A stretch of DNA of 26,694 bases. It comes from JBBQVS01 sp038211295 (lineage in GTDB: Bacteria > Chloroflexota > Ktedonobacteria > Ktedonobacterales > Ktedonobacteraceae). Position numbers and translations under genes: made by a program. This document shows, piece by piece, positions 15,819 to 22,268 of this stretch. A model generated the notes under the pieces. It saw only the letters and a program-made list of their open reading frames with translations, had not been told where the DNA came from and did not search any database. The DNA lies in the NCBI GenBank assembly GCA_038211295.1, contig JBBQVS010000055.1:1-26694 (forward strand). The letters run 5' to 3'. How positions within the stretch are numbered: position 1 is the first letter of the stretch; each line of letters begins with the position of its first letter.

Positions 15819-15846
15819 GGGAGACCGCAAGGGTCTCCCCTACATT
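15819..15846. repeat. Palindromic interspersed repeat between pdxS and pdxT
   Basis: This 28-base element is identical to 17792-17819, and its first 26 bases also occur in inverse orientation at 17836-17861. It contains a hairpin with an 8-bp stem (GGGAGACC with GGTCTCCC) and the loop GCAAG. It lies 30 bases past the pdxS stop. No T run follows on the minus strand, so it is more likely a REP-like element than a terminator. Confidence 0.8.
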
Positions 15847-15876
15847 ACACGTACACGGGCAATGAAAGACGTGTGT

Positions 15877-16764
15877 TTACCAGCCGCGCTTCGCCATACG
15901 TTCTTCGTCGGGCAGAGTGCTGATGTTGATGCCAACCATTGGCTCGCCAATGTTGCGTGAGACTTCCGCGATGATTGCCGCATCTTGATAATGTGTGGTC
16001 GCGCGAACAATCGCTTTGGCGCGTTTGAGTGGGTCGCCGGACTTAAAGATGCCGGAGCCAACAAAAACGCCTTCCGCTCCGAGCCGCATCATCAATGCAG
16101 CGTCCGCAGGGGTCGCGATACCGCCAGCCGAGAAGTTGACGACGGGCAACTTGCCGGTACGTGCGACTTCCTTGACCAGCTCGTAAGGTGCGCCAAGCAT
16201 CTTGGCTTCCGCCATCAGTTCCTCTTCGGGCAGGTATTGCAGGCGGCGAATGCCATCCATGATGGTTCGCATGTGACGAACAGCCTCGATCACGTTGCCC
16301 GTACCAGCCTCGCCCTTTGTTCGCATCATTGCCGCGCCCTCGCCAATACGTCGCAGAGCCTCGCCGAGGTCACGCGCACCGCAGACAAACGGAATCGAGA
16401 ACAGGTGCTTGTTGACGTGGAACCGCTCATCGGCGGGCGTCAGCACCTCGGACTCGTCGATGCAGTCCACGCCAATCGCTTGTAGTATCTCTGCCTCGAC
16501 AAAGTGACCAATGCGGCACTTCGCCATCACCGGAATTGTGACCGCCTCTTTAATCTTGATAATCATATCGGGGTCACTCATACGAGCAACGCCGCCCTGT
16601 GCGCGGATATCAGCCGGCACGCGCTCAAGTGCCATAACCGCCGACGCGCCCGCGTCTTCCGCGATACGGGCCTCGTCCGCGTTAATCACGTCGCAGATAA
16701 CGCCGCCCTTGAGCATCTCCGGGAAGTTGCGCTTTACCTGTACTGTTCCAGTCTGCTTTAACAT
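15877..16764 (-). CDS. pdxS: Pyridoxal 5'-phosphate synthase lyase subunit PdxS
   Basis: The 295-residue protein is a standard-length PdxS/SNZ TIM barrel. D25, K82 (in VMAKCRIGH) and K150 (in MRTKGEAGTG) correspond to the catalytic Asp and the two Schiff-base lysines of the Bacillus enzyme. Phosphate-binding loops are seen at FSAGGIATPADAA and VFVGSGIFKS. It condenses ribose 5-phosphate, glyceraldehyde 3-phosphate and PdxT-derived ammonia into PLP. AGGAGA lies about 9 bases before the ATG. The gene leads a leftward run with pdxT, the GNAT-like gene and perhaps the R3H ATPase; the terminator at 16876-16909 insulates it from sdhB. No clear promoter is seen. Confidence 0.98.
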   Translation of the reverse strand: MLKQTGTVQVKRNFPEMLKGGVICDVINADEARIAEDAGASAVMALERVPADIRAQGGVARMSDPDMIIKIKEAVTIPVMAKCRIGHFVEAEILQAIGVDCIDESEVLTPADERFHVNKHLFSIPFVCGARDLGEALRRIGEGAAMMRTKGEAGTGNVIEAVRHMRTIMDGIRRLQYLPEEELMAEAKMLGAPYELVKEVARTGKLPVVNFSAGGIATPADAALMMRLGAEGVFVGSGIFKSGDPLKRAKAIVRATTHYQDAAIIAEVSRNIGEPMVGINISTLPDEERMAKRGW

Positions 16765-16875
16765 AACTCATTGTCTCCTGGCGTGTCCGACGCCTCGCAA
16801 GAATAGAAAAAGAATGTGTGTTGCTACTCTGAATGGTAGCACGCACGACTCAGAACTGCCAGAGCCAATCACATT

Positions 16876-16909
16876 AAAACAGACCAACCATTACAGATTG
16901 GTTGGTCTG
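16876..16909 (-). terminator. Rho-independent terminator of the sdh operon
   Basis: A perfect 11-bp stem, CAGACCAACCA (16880-16890) with its complement (16899-16909), and an 8-base loop lie 21 bases past the sdhB stop. On the minus strand TTTTAATG follows at once. Confidence 0.8.
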
Positions 16910-16930
16910 CACTCTTATCACACCGACTCT

Positions 16931-17638
16931 TTATCCGTTCGACGTGTCGTTATACACAATCGCGCGTTTGACCTGCTCGATCAAGTCGGTGACGGGAATA
17001 CCGCGTGGGCAGGCGTCGGCACAGTTGAAGATGGTGCGACACCGCCACACGCCGTCACGTTGGCCCAGAATGCCCAGCCGTTCCGCCGCGCCCTGGTCGC
17101 GACTATCGAAGATAAAGCGGTGGGCGTTGACGATTGAGGCCGGCCCCACCCAGTTGGAATTGCCCCAGACGGAGGGACACGAGCCAGTGCAGGCACCACA
17201 CAGAATACACTTTGTCCCCTCGTCGAAGCGGGCGCGTTCCTCTGCGGATTGTAGTCGCTCCGTGCCTGGCTCGTTGTCGTAGGTAATCAGGAATGGCTTG
17301 ACCGATTTGTATTTGTCGAAAAATTGGTCCATGTCCACCACAAGGTCGCGGATAACGGGGAAGCCCAGCATTGGCTCGATTGTCACCTTATTGCCAACAT
17401 CGCGCATCAGCACCTTACAGGCAAGGCGGTTGCGTCCGTTGATACGCATAGCATCGGAGCCGCACACGCCGTGAGCGCAGGAACGGCGGTAGGTGAGCGT
17501 GCCGTCCATATTCCACTTGACGGTGTTCAATGTGTCCAGTAGACGGTCAATCGGGTCACATTCGACGCGATATTCGCCCCAGTAGGGCTTGTTGTCTCGT
17601 TCGGGATCATAGCGTTTGATACGCATTAGTACGTTCAT
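16931..17638 (-). CDS. sdhB: Succinate dehydrogenase iron-sulfur subunit
   Basis: The 235-residue subunit has all three cluster motifs. C54, C59, D62 and C74 fit the [2Fe-2S] site, with Asp as the third ligand as in E. coli. C144, C147, C150 and C210 fit [4Fe-4S], and C154, C200 and C206 fit [3Fe-4S]. It passes electrons from the FAD subunit to quinone in complex II at the membrane's inner face. AGGAGA lies 7 bases before the ATG. It is unusually far (474 bases) from sdhA because of repeat DNA. A repeat-spanning frame overlaps its ATG (ATGA at 17635-17638), probably by chance. Confidence 0.97.
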   Translation of the reverse strand: MNVLMRIKRYDPERDNKPYWGEYRVECDPIDRLLDTLNTVKWNMDGTLTYRRSCAHGVCGSDAMRINGRNRLACKVLMRDVGNKVTIEPMLGFPVIRDLVVDMDQFFDKYKSVKPFLITYDNEPGTERLQSAEERARFDEGTKCILCGACTGSCPSVWGNSNWVGPASIVNAHRFIFDSRDQGAAERLGILGQRDGVWRCRTIFNCADACPRGIPVTDLIEQVKRAIVYNDTSNG

Positions 17639-17680
17639 TCTATATCTCCTTGATAGATGATTCCATGTTCTATGTAATTT

Positions 17681-17780
17681 GTGTTAGCGTCAATGGGTGC
17701 AAGTGCAAGGGTGTTAGCGTCAATAGGTGCAAGTGTTAGCGTCAATGGGTGCAAGGGTGTTAGCGTCAATGGGTGCAAGG
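17681..17780. repeat. Four tandem copies of a 22-24 bp repeat
   Basis: The unit GTGTTAGCGTCAATGGGTGC plus a short AAG tail begins at 17681, 17711, 17733 and 17757. The second copy has one change (ATAGG for ATGGG). The first copy is followed by an extra TGCAAGG. Confidence 0.85.
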
Positions 17781-17790
17781 GAGACCAGCG

Positions 17791-17862
17791 AGGGAGACCG
17801 CAAGGGTCTCCCCTACATTTGGGCCAACCTGTATGTGTAGGGGAGACCCTTGCGGTCTCCCT
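17791..17862. repeat. Perfect 27-bp inverted repeat (REP-like pair)
   Basis: Arms 17791-17817 and 17836-17862 are exact reverse complements around an 18-base loop. Each arm is itself a hairpin (8-bp stem, 5-base loop), so RNA or DNA could fold into two small hairpins or one long one. The same arm occurs at 15819-15844. A partial copy, GGGAGACC, lies just upstream at 17779-17786. Confidence 0.9.
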
Positions 17863-18060
17863 GGCACTCGCGGTCTCCCTTACACCCACTGACTCCCCTA
17901 CACTCGCGGTCTCCCTGGCACTCGCGGTCTCCCTGGCACTCGCGGTCTCCCCTACACTCGCGGTCTCCCCTACACCCACTGACTCCCCTACACCCACTGA
18001 CTCCCCTACACCTGCGGTCTCCCTCGCACTTGCGGTCTCCCCTACACCCACTGACTCCCT
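17845..18060. repeat. Array of twelve 18-bp units of two types
   Basis: Counting from 17845 every 18 bases gives 12 units with no gaps. Seven core units plus the first (derived from the palindrome arm) carry the type CACTCGCGGTCTCCC or close variants; four carry CACCCACTGACTCCC. The order is A A B A A A A B B A A B. The GCGGTCTCCC core equals the end of the palindrome arm, so the array probably grew from it by slippage. The period is a multiple of three and no unit contains a stop, so long reading frames occur on both strands without implying coding. Confidence 0.88.
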
Positions 18061-18112
18061 GTGTGCCTAGATTCCTACACCCAACAAACGTGTCAAGCTG
18101 CGCTAAAACACC

Positions 18113-19849
18113 CTAGTATTTGCGTTCTTTGGGCTTGAATATCGGGTCTTCAATCAAAATCACGTCTTTATAGTCAAGGCGGACATCGTGTGTCTTTGCG
18201 CCTTTGTAGGCCAATGTGTGTTTGAGCCAATTCACATCGTCGCGCTTCTGATAATCGAGCCGATAGTGTGCGCCGCGACTCTCGGTACGTGCCAGTGCGC
18301 CATGTGTGGTGGCCTCGGCGCAATCGAGCAGGAAGCCAAGCTCAATTGTCTCGACCAGCTCGGTGTTGAAACGCTTGCTCTTGTCCTGAAGCTGCACCTT
18401 GCTGTACGCGTCTTGCAGACCGTCGAGCGTATCAAGGGCGTGGCGGAGGCCGCGATCACTGCGCTCGACCATCACCTTGTCGTCCATCTCGTTCTGCATC
18501 TCGCTACGAATACGCGCGGCGGACTCGCCACCCGTGGAGCTATACAGACGGTCAATCAGGTCGCGCGAGTATGCTTCTGGATTGGCGGGCAATGGCGCGT
18601 AGTCGTTCTCTTTGATGAACTGGGCCATATGCTTGCCCGCGCGTCTGCCGAACACGATCAAGTCTACCAGCGAATTTGTGCCTAAGCGGTTCGCGCCGTG
18701 AACGGAGACACACGCGACCTCACCCGCCGCGTAGAAACCGGGGGCGACCTTCCATTGTGGATCAACCACAACGCGGGCGTCTACATCTGTAGGAATACCT
18801 CCCATCGCGTAGTGTGCCGTTGGTTGAATCGGCACCGGCTCCGTGATTGGCTCAACGCCAAGATAGTTACGGGCGAAGTCGGTGATATCGGGCAACTTCT
18901 CCGCGATCTTCTTCGCACCGAGGTGGCGCACGTCAAGGAAGACATAATCTTTGCCATCGACTCCGTTGCCGTCTTTGATCTCCTGCACGATACAGCGCGA
19001 CACGATATCACGCGGCGCGAGGTCTTTGAGCGTCGGCATGTAGCGTTCCATGAAGTATTCGCCCTTGCCGTTGAGCAACATTCCACCCTCGCCACGCGCC
19101 GCCTCGCTCAACAACACGCCTACCTTGTAGATGCCTGTGGGGTGGAACTGGTACATCTCCATGTCTTGCAGAGGGATACCGCGCCGATACGCAACCGACA
19201 TGCCATCACCCATACAGGCGAAGGCGTTGCTGGTGACGCGCCACGCACGCCCATAGCCGCCCGTCGCGAACAGAATCGCTTTGGCGTGAAACGTGTGTAT
19301 CTCGCCCGTGCGGATTTCCAGCGCGACCACGCCGCATGCCTGCCCGTCGTTCATGAGCAAGTCGAGCATCAGGAACTCATTGTAGAAGCGCACCTCATTT
19401 TTGATCGCGCTCTGGTACATCGTTTGTAGAATCATGTGGCCTGTGCGATCAGCCGCGTAGCAGGAGCGGCGAACTGGCCCCTCGCCATAGTTGCGGGTAT
19501 GGCCCCCGAAACGACGTTGGTCGATGCGCCCGTCCTCGGTGCGGCTAAAGGGCAGGCCGCGATGCTCAAGCTCGTACACGGCGTCGATGGCTTCACGCGC
19601 CAATACTTCCGCCGCAGGTTGGTCTACCAGATAGTCGCCACCTTTGACGGTATCATACATATGCCACTTCCAATGATCCTCTTCCAGGTTGCCGAGCGCG
19701 GCAGCCACACCGCCCTGTGCCGCGCCTGTATGGGAGCGCGTGGGATAGACCTTTGTCAGGACCGCGACGCTGGCCTGTGGCAATTGCATCGCGGCCATCA
19801 GGCCCGCACCGCCGGAACCGACGATGACAACATCAAACTTGTGGTACAT
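18113..19849 (-). CDS. sdhA: Succinate dehydrogenase flavoprotein subunit
   Basis: The 578-residue protein begins with a Rossmann FAD motif (VVIVGSGGAGLMAA, 7-20). H40 in RSHTGAAQGG is the usual covalent FAD attachment site. Substrate-site motifs follow: HPTG at 236-239, EAARGEGG at 249-256, R285 in PRDIVSR, HYAMGG at 346-351, and GEVACVSVHGANRLGTNSL at 376-394. It oxidises succinate to fumarate. GAGGA lies 6 bases before the ATG. It is third in the leftward order sdhC-sdhD-sdhA-sdhB and begins 58 bases after sdhD. Fumarate reductase cannot be excluded from sequence alone, but the two-anchor arrangement and aerobic-type neighbours favour succinate dehydrogenase. Confidence 0.97.
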   Translation of the reverse strand: MYHKFDVVIVGSGGAGLMAAMQLPQASVAVLTKVYPTRSHTGAAQGGVAAALGNLEEDHWKWHMYDTVKGGDYLVDQPAAEVLAREAIDAVYELEHRGLPFSRTEDGRIDQRRFGGHTRNYGEGPVRRSCYAADRTGHMILQTMYQSAIKNEVRFYNEFLMLDLLMNDGQACGVVALEIRTGEIHTFHAKAILFATGGYGRAWRVTSNAFACMGDGMSVAYRRGIPLQDMEMYQFHPTGIYKVGVLLSEAARGEGGMLLNGKGEYFMERYMPTLKDLAPRDIVSRCIVQEIKDGNGVDGKDYVFLDVRHLGAKKIAEKLPDITDFARNYLGVEPITEPVPIQPTAHYAMGGIPTDVDARVVVDPQWKVAPGFYAAGEVACVSVHGANRLGTNSLVDLIVFGRRAGKHMAQFIKENDYAPLPANPEAYSRDLIDRLYSSTGGESAARIRSEMQNEMDDKVMVERSDRGLRHALDTLDGLQDAYSKVQLQDKSKRFNTELVETIELGFLLDCAEATTHGALARTESRGAHYRLDYQKRDDVNWLKHTLAYKGAKTHDVRLDYKDVILIEDPIFKPKERKY

Positions 19850-19907
19850 AGCATATCCTCGTTTATTTCTGACCAGAGCATTCCCTCGCGGCTAGCCCTG
19901 TACGGGT

Positions 19908-20321
19908 TTACCTTGTAGTACACGCGGGGCCAAGTGCGCCCGTGTGCTGAAAGGTAATTAAGGTAATGGTTCCCAGCATAAAAAAGACTAAGAGCAAAAC
20001 TGCTGACGTGGACATCAGGGCGAGCCGTGGCCCACGTGCGCGTACATAGTCGTCGATAACCACGCGCAACCCGTTCATGCCGTGCGTGAGTGCCAGCGTG
20101 AGCAGCATCCAGTCGAAGAGTCGCCAGAGCGGATTGTCGTAGCGCATCGCGACAAACTGATAGGTGGTGCAGTGAACATCATTCGTCACATGCATAATGA
20201 ACAAATGAATGATGGCGAGAAAGAGCAGAATGATGCCGGAGACGCGGAAGTAGTACCAGGAAAAGGTCTCGAAGCCGCCACTTGCTGGTCTTGGGCCACG
20301 GCCCGTCGATACACGTAACAT
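19908..20321 (-). CDS. sdhD: Succinate dehydrogenase membrane anchor subunit
   Basis: The 137-residue protein has three membrane segments (about 28-47, 68-88 and 102-124). H80 in LTHGMNGLRVVIDDY is the expected haem b ligand; H39 and H44 in the first helix are further candidates. The amino-terminal SWYYFRVSG parallels SWLLHRVTG of the neighbouring subunit. It anchors the SdhAB dimer and helps form the quinone site. AGGAG lies about 10 bases before the ATG. The spacing to sdhC is 30 bases. The assignment of D versus C rests on gene order and similarity to the cytochrome subunit. Confidence 0.88.
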   Translation of the reverse strand: MLRVSTGRGPRPASGGFETFSWYYFRVSGIILLFLAIIHLFIMHVTNDVHCTTYQFVAMRYDNPLWRLFDWMLLTLALTHGMNGLRVVIDDYVRARGPRLALMSTSAVLLLVFFMLGTITLITFQHTGALGPACTTR

Positions 20322-20351
20322 AACGAAAAAGCTCCTCTTTTATAAGCAATG

Positions 20352-20744
20352 TTAATGTCCGTTGACATGCCCTGTTGTGGGAACATGTGTGAACCAGTAC
20401 AAACCAGGCACAATCACGTAGTAGGACATGGGCAGAAACACAAGGATCGTGAGTGCCAGGACGCCCACGAACATCACGCGCTGATAACGCGCCCCCTTCC
20501 GCCAGAAGTCAATGAACATGATACGTACACCATTGAAGGCATGAAACAGTACGGCCCCAATTAACGCCAGGGAGAGCAAGCGCACAACGATCTGGTCGAA
20601 AAGCACAATGCCCTCATTGTAGACCTGTGAGCCAAACCCTAGCAGCGAGATATCGACGATGTGAATAAATAGAAACAACAGAATGCCAAGCCCTGTAACG
20701 CGATGTAGCAGCCAGGACCACATACCGGATTGACCTTTGTACAT
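20352..20744 (-). CDS. sdhC: Succinate dehydrogenase cytochrome b556 subunit
   Basis: The 130-residue protein shows the SdhC signature SWLLHRVTG (10-18) and three membrane helices (about 18-36, 53-75 and 90-112). H68 in LFHAFNGVRIMFIDF is the probable haem ligand, with H28 in the first helix as a second candidate. It forms the haem- and quinone-binding membrane part of complex II together with the next gene. GAGGA lies 4-5 bases before the ATG. It is first in the operon, about 200 bases downstream of a good promoter. Confidence 0.93.
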   Translation of the reverse strand: MYKGQSGMWSWLLHRVTGLGILLFLFIHIVDISLLGFGSQVYNEGIVLFDQIVVRLLSLALIGAVLFHAFNGVRIMFIDFWRKGARYQRVMFVGVLALTILVFLPMSYYVIVPGLYWFTHVPTTGHVNGH

Positions 20745-20953
20745 CTTTTCCTCAATTCTGGGTTAGGAGGGAGACGGGATATACTGCGATATAAAAAGGG
20801 GCGCGTTTGACCAAAACGTACTATAACAGGACAGATCAAAAGCGTCTCTATACAACAAATATAGAGCAAGCACTCCTCCTATCCGCCAGCCGTTACGCAT
20901 AACGCGGCACCCCATCGTGCCTTCCTAACCAAGTTCGTAGCTATTGCCTTTAT

Positions 20954-20982
20954 ATTATACGTCAAGGTGTGTAGAGTGGCAA
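20954..20982 (-). promoter_or_regulatory. Promoter of the sdh operon
   Basis: On the minus strand -35 TTGCCA (20977-20982), a 17-base spacer and a perfect -10 TATAAT (20954-20959) form a strong sigma70-type promoter. The start point would be near 20947, giving a leader of about 200 bases before sdhC. Confidence 0.65.
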
Positions 20983-21071
20983 AGAGGAGATTTAGTGTGG
21001 AAAGAAGAAGGAGCATCGCGGCAGCTTGCTTCTTCTTCTCTCCAAAAGTCCCCTTTTTCTGAAAACGCGGA

Positions 21072-21085
21072 TTTTTTGCTATACT
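21072..21085 (+). promoter_or_regulatory. Probable -10 region of the GT4 cluster
   Basis: TTTTTTGCTATACT contains a good -10 box (TATACT, 21080-21085). The best -35 at 17 bases, TTCTGA (21057-21062), is poor. The same 14-mer occurs at 2313-2326 on the minus strand. Transcription would start near 21092, about 33 bases before the ATG at 21125. Confidence 0.45.
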
Positions 21086-21124
21086 GACACAGGAAAAATG
21101 TTGACGGGATAGGTGGGAGAAGTG

Positions 21125-22261
21125 ATGGTACAACAACGATTGCGCGTGCTCATGGTGACGGCACGCTATTTTCCTTTTATGGGCGGCATCGAGACGCATG
21201 TCTACGAGGTTGCGCGTCGCCTTGTGCATATGGGCGTCTCGGTGACTATCGCGACGACAAGTTCGCATACAATGAAGCTGCCACGCGAAGAGACACGCGA
21301 GGGCGTGCATATTCTGCGCGTCCCCTGCTGGCCCTCGGATCGCGATTATTATATCGCACCGGAAATCTTCACGATCATCAAACAGGGTGGGTGGGACCTT
21401 GTGCATTGTCAGGGTAGCCACACGTTTGTGCCGCCGCTCGCTATGCTTGCCGCGAAACAGGCGGGTATTCCCTACGTTGTCACGTTTCACACAGGCGGCA
21501 ACTCGTCGCGCCTGCGAACGGCGATACGTGATACACAGTGGCGCGTGCAACGTCCACTTTATAGAGGCGCGGCGAAACTTGTTGGCGTCTCGCACTTCGA
21601 GGCCGACTATTTTCGGACACTGCTACGTCTCTCACACAAACGTTTCGCGGTCATTCCTAATGGCGGCACAACGTTTACAGCAGGCACGACTTCCACGCGG
21701 CCCGCGAACACGTCCACACACACGCTCATTATTTCGCCGGGACGCCTTGAGCGGTACAAGGGGCATCAGCATCTGATTACCGCGCTTCCGCATGTTCGGC
21801 AGCACCGTCCTGACGCGCGTCTACTCATTCTTGGCGCGGGGCCATACGAGTCAGAGCTACGCACGCTCGCGGAAGACATCGGCATGGCGAACCATGTGGA
21901 TATCCGTGCCGTTGCTCCCAGTGACCGCAAATTGATGGCGGACACGCTAGGGCAGGCGACGGTTGTGGCCTTGATGAGCGAATATGAGGCGCACCCAATA
22001 GCGGTCATGGAGGCACTCGCGGTACACCGTCCGGTTGTTGTCGCCGATACCTCTGGCTTGCGTGAGCTGGCACAACAGGGACTGGTGCGTGCTATTCCTC
22101 TACACAGTTCCCCGCATACCGTCGCGCAAGCTGTGCTGCGCCAGATAGACGAGCCGCTCGTTCCCCCCGCGAACTTCACATTACCGACGTGGGACGAGTG
22201 CGCTGAGCAGGTGCAAGCAATCTACAAACAAGCCGTACTCTGTCGGGATAGGAGGAAATAG
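21125..22261 (+). CDS. GT4 family glycosyltransferase
   Basis: The 378-residue GT-B enzyme starts with RVLMVTARYFPFMGGIETHV, the usual GT4 N-terminal loop. The C-terminal donor domain shows ISPGRLERYKGHQHLI (203-218) and the E288-x7-E296 pair in EYEAHPIAVMEAL that holds the nucleotide sugar. Such retaining enzymes add hexoses to lipid-linked or other glycans in the cytoplasm; the sugar is not predictable here. Start 21125 is chosen because GGGAG stands 5 bases upstream; GTG codons at 21113 and 21122 are less suitable. It is first of four rightward genes; the next begins 7 bases after its stop. Confidence 0.85.
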   Translation: MVQQRLRVLMVTARYFPFMGGIETHVYEVARRLVHMGVSVTIATTSSHTMKLPREETREGVHILRVPCWPSDRDYYIAPEIFTIIKQGGWDLVHCQGSHTFVPPLAMLAAKQAGIPYVVTFHTGGNSSRLRTAIRDTQWRVQRPLYRGAAKLVGVSHFEADYFRTLLRLSHKRFAVIPNGGTTFTAGTTSTRPANTSTHTLIISPGRLERYKGHQHLITALPHVRQHRPDARLLILGAGPYESELRTLAEDIGMANHVDIRAVAPSDRKLMADTLGQATVVALMSEYEAHPIAVMEALAVHRPVVVADTSGLRELAQQGLVRAIPLHSSPHTVAQAVLRQIDEPLVPPANFTLPTWDECAEQVQAIYKQAVLCRDRRK

Positions 22262-22268
22262 GGAAAGT

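Larger units (their letters stand above)
17639..18112. other. Repeat-filled sdhA-sdhB intergenic region
   Basis: This 474-base gap sits between two genes of one complex that are normally adjacent. From the sdhB side it holds the sdhB ribosome site, four 22-24 bp repeats, the 27-bp inverted repeat, the 18-bp array, and about 50 bases of unremarkable sequence next to the sdhA stop. I see no promoter of good quality and no classical terminator, so the operon message presumably runs through it as a structured spacer. Confidence 0.7.
20745..21124. other. Divergent intergenic region between sdhC and the GT4 cluster
   Basis: This 380-base gap holds the leftward sdh promoter (20954-20982) and its long leader. 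The leader includes a 7-bp hairpin, CTCTATA (20846-20852) with TATAGAG (20860-20866). A 9-bp inverted repeat (21002-21010 with 21029-21037) lies between the two promoters. A rightward -10 box (TATACT at 21080-21085) is near the other end. An antisense frame crosses the region but has no family features, and I treat it as non-coding. Confidence 0.55.

Noticed and set aside
16765..16930. PLP-responsive riboswitch or regulator site before pdxS
   Set aside because: Apart from the sdh terminator and a weak 6-bp stem, no known structure or MocR-type site is recognisable.
17845..18060. CRISPR-like array
   Set aside because: Units are contiguous 18-mers with no spacers, and no cas genes are present.
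17681..18070. Plus-strand repeat protein of 129 codons
   Set aside because: Openness follows from the stop-free 18-bp period; there is no ribosome site and the frame opposes the operon.
18698..19429. 243-codon plus-strand frame
   Set aside because: It is a shadow of sdhA, whose own frame carries all expected motifs.
20879..21595. 238-codon minus-strand frame across the divergent promoter region
   Set aside because: It is antisense to the GT4 gene start and crosses both promoters. Its composition is His/Arg/Cys-rich, as in shadow frames, with no family motif.
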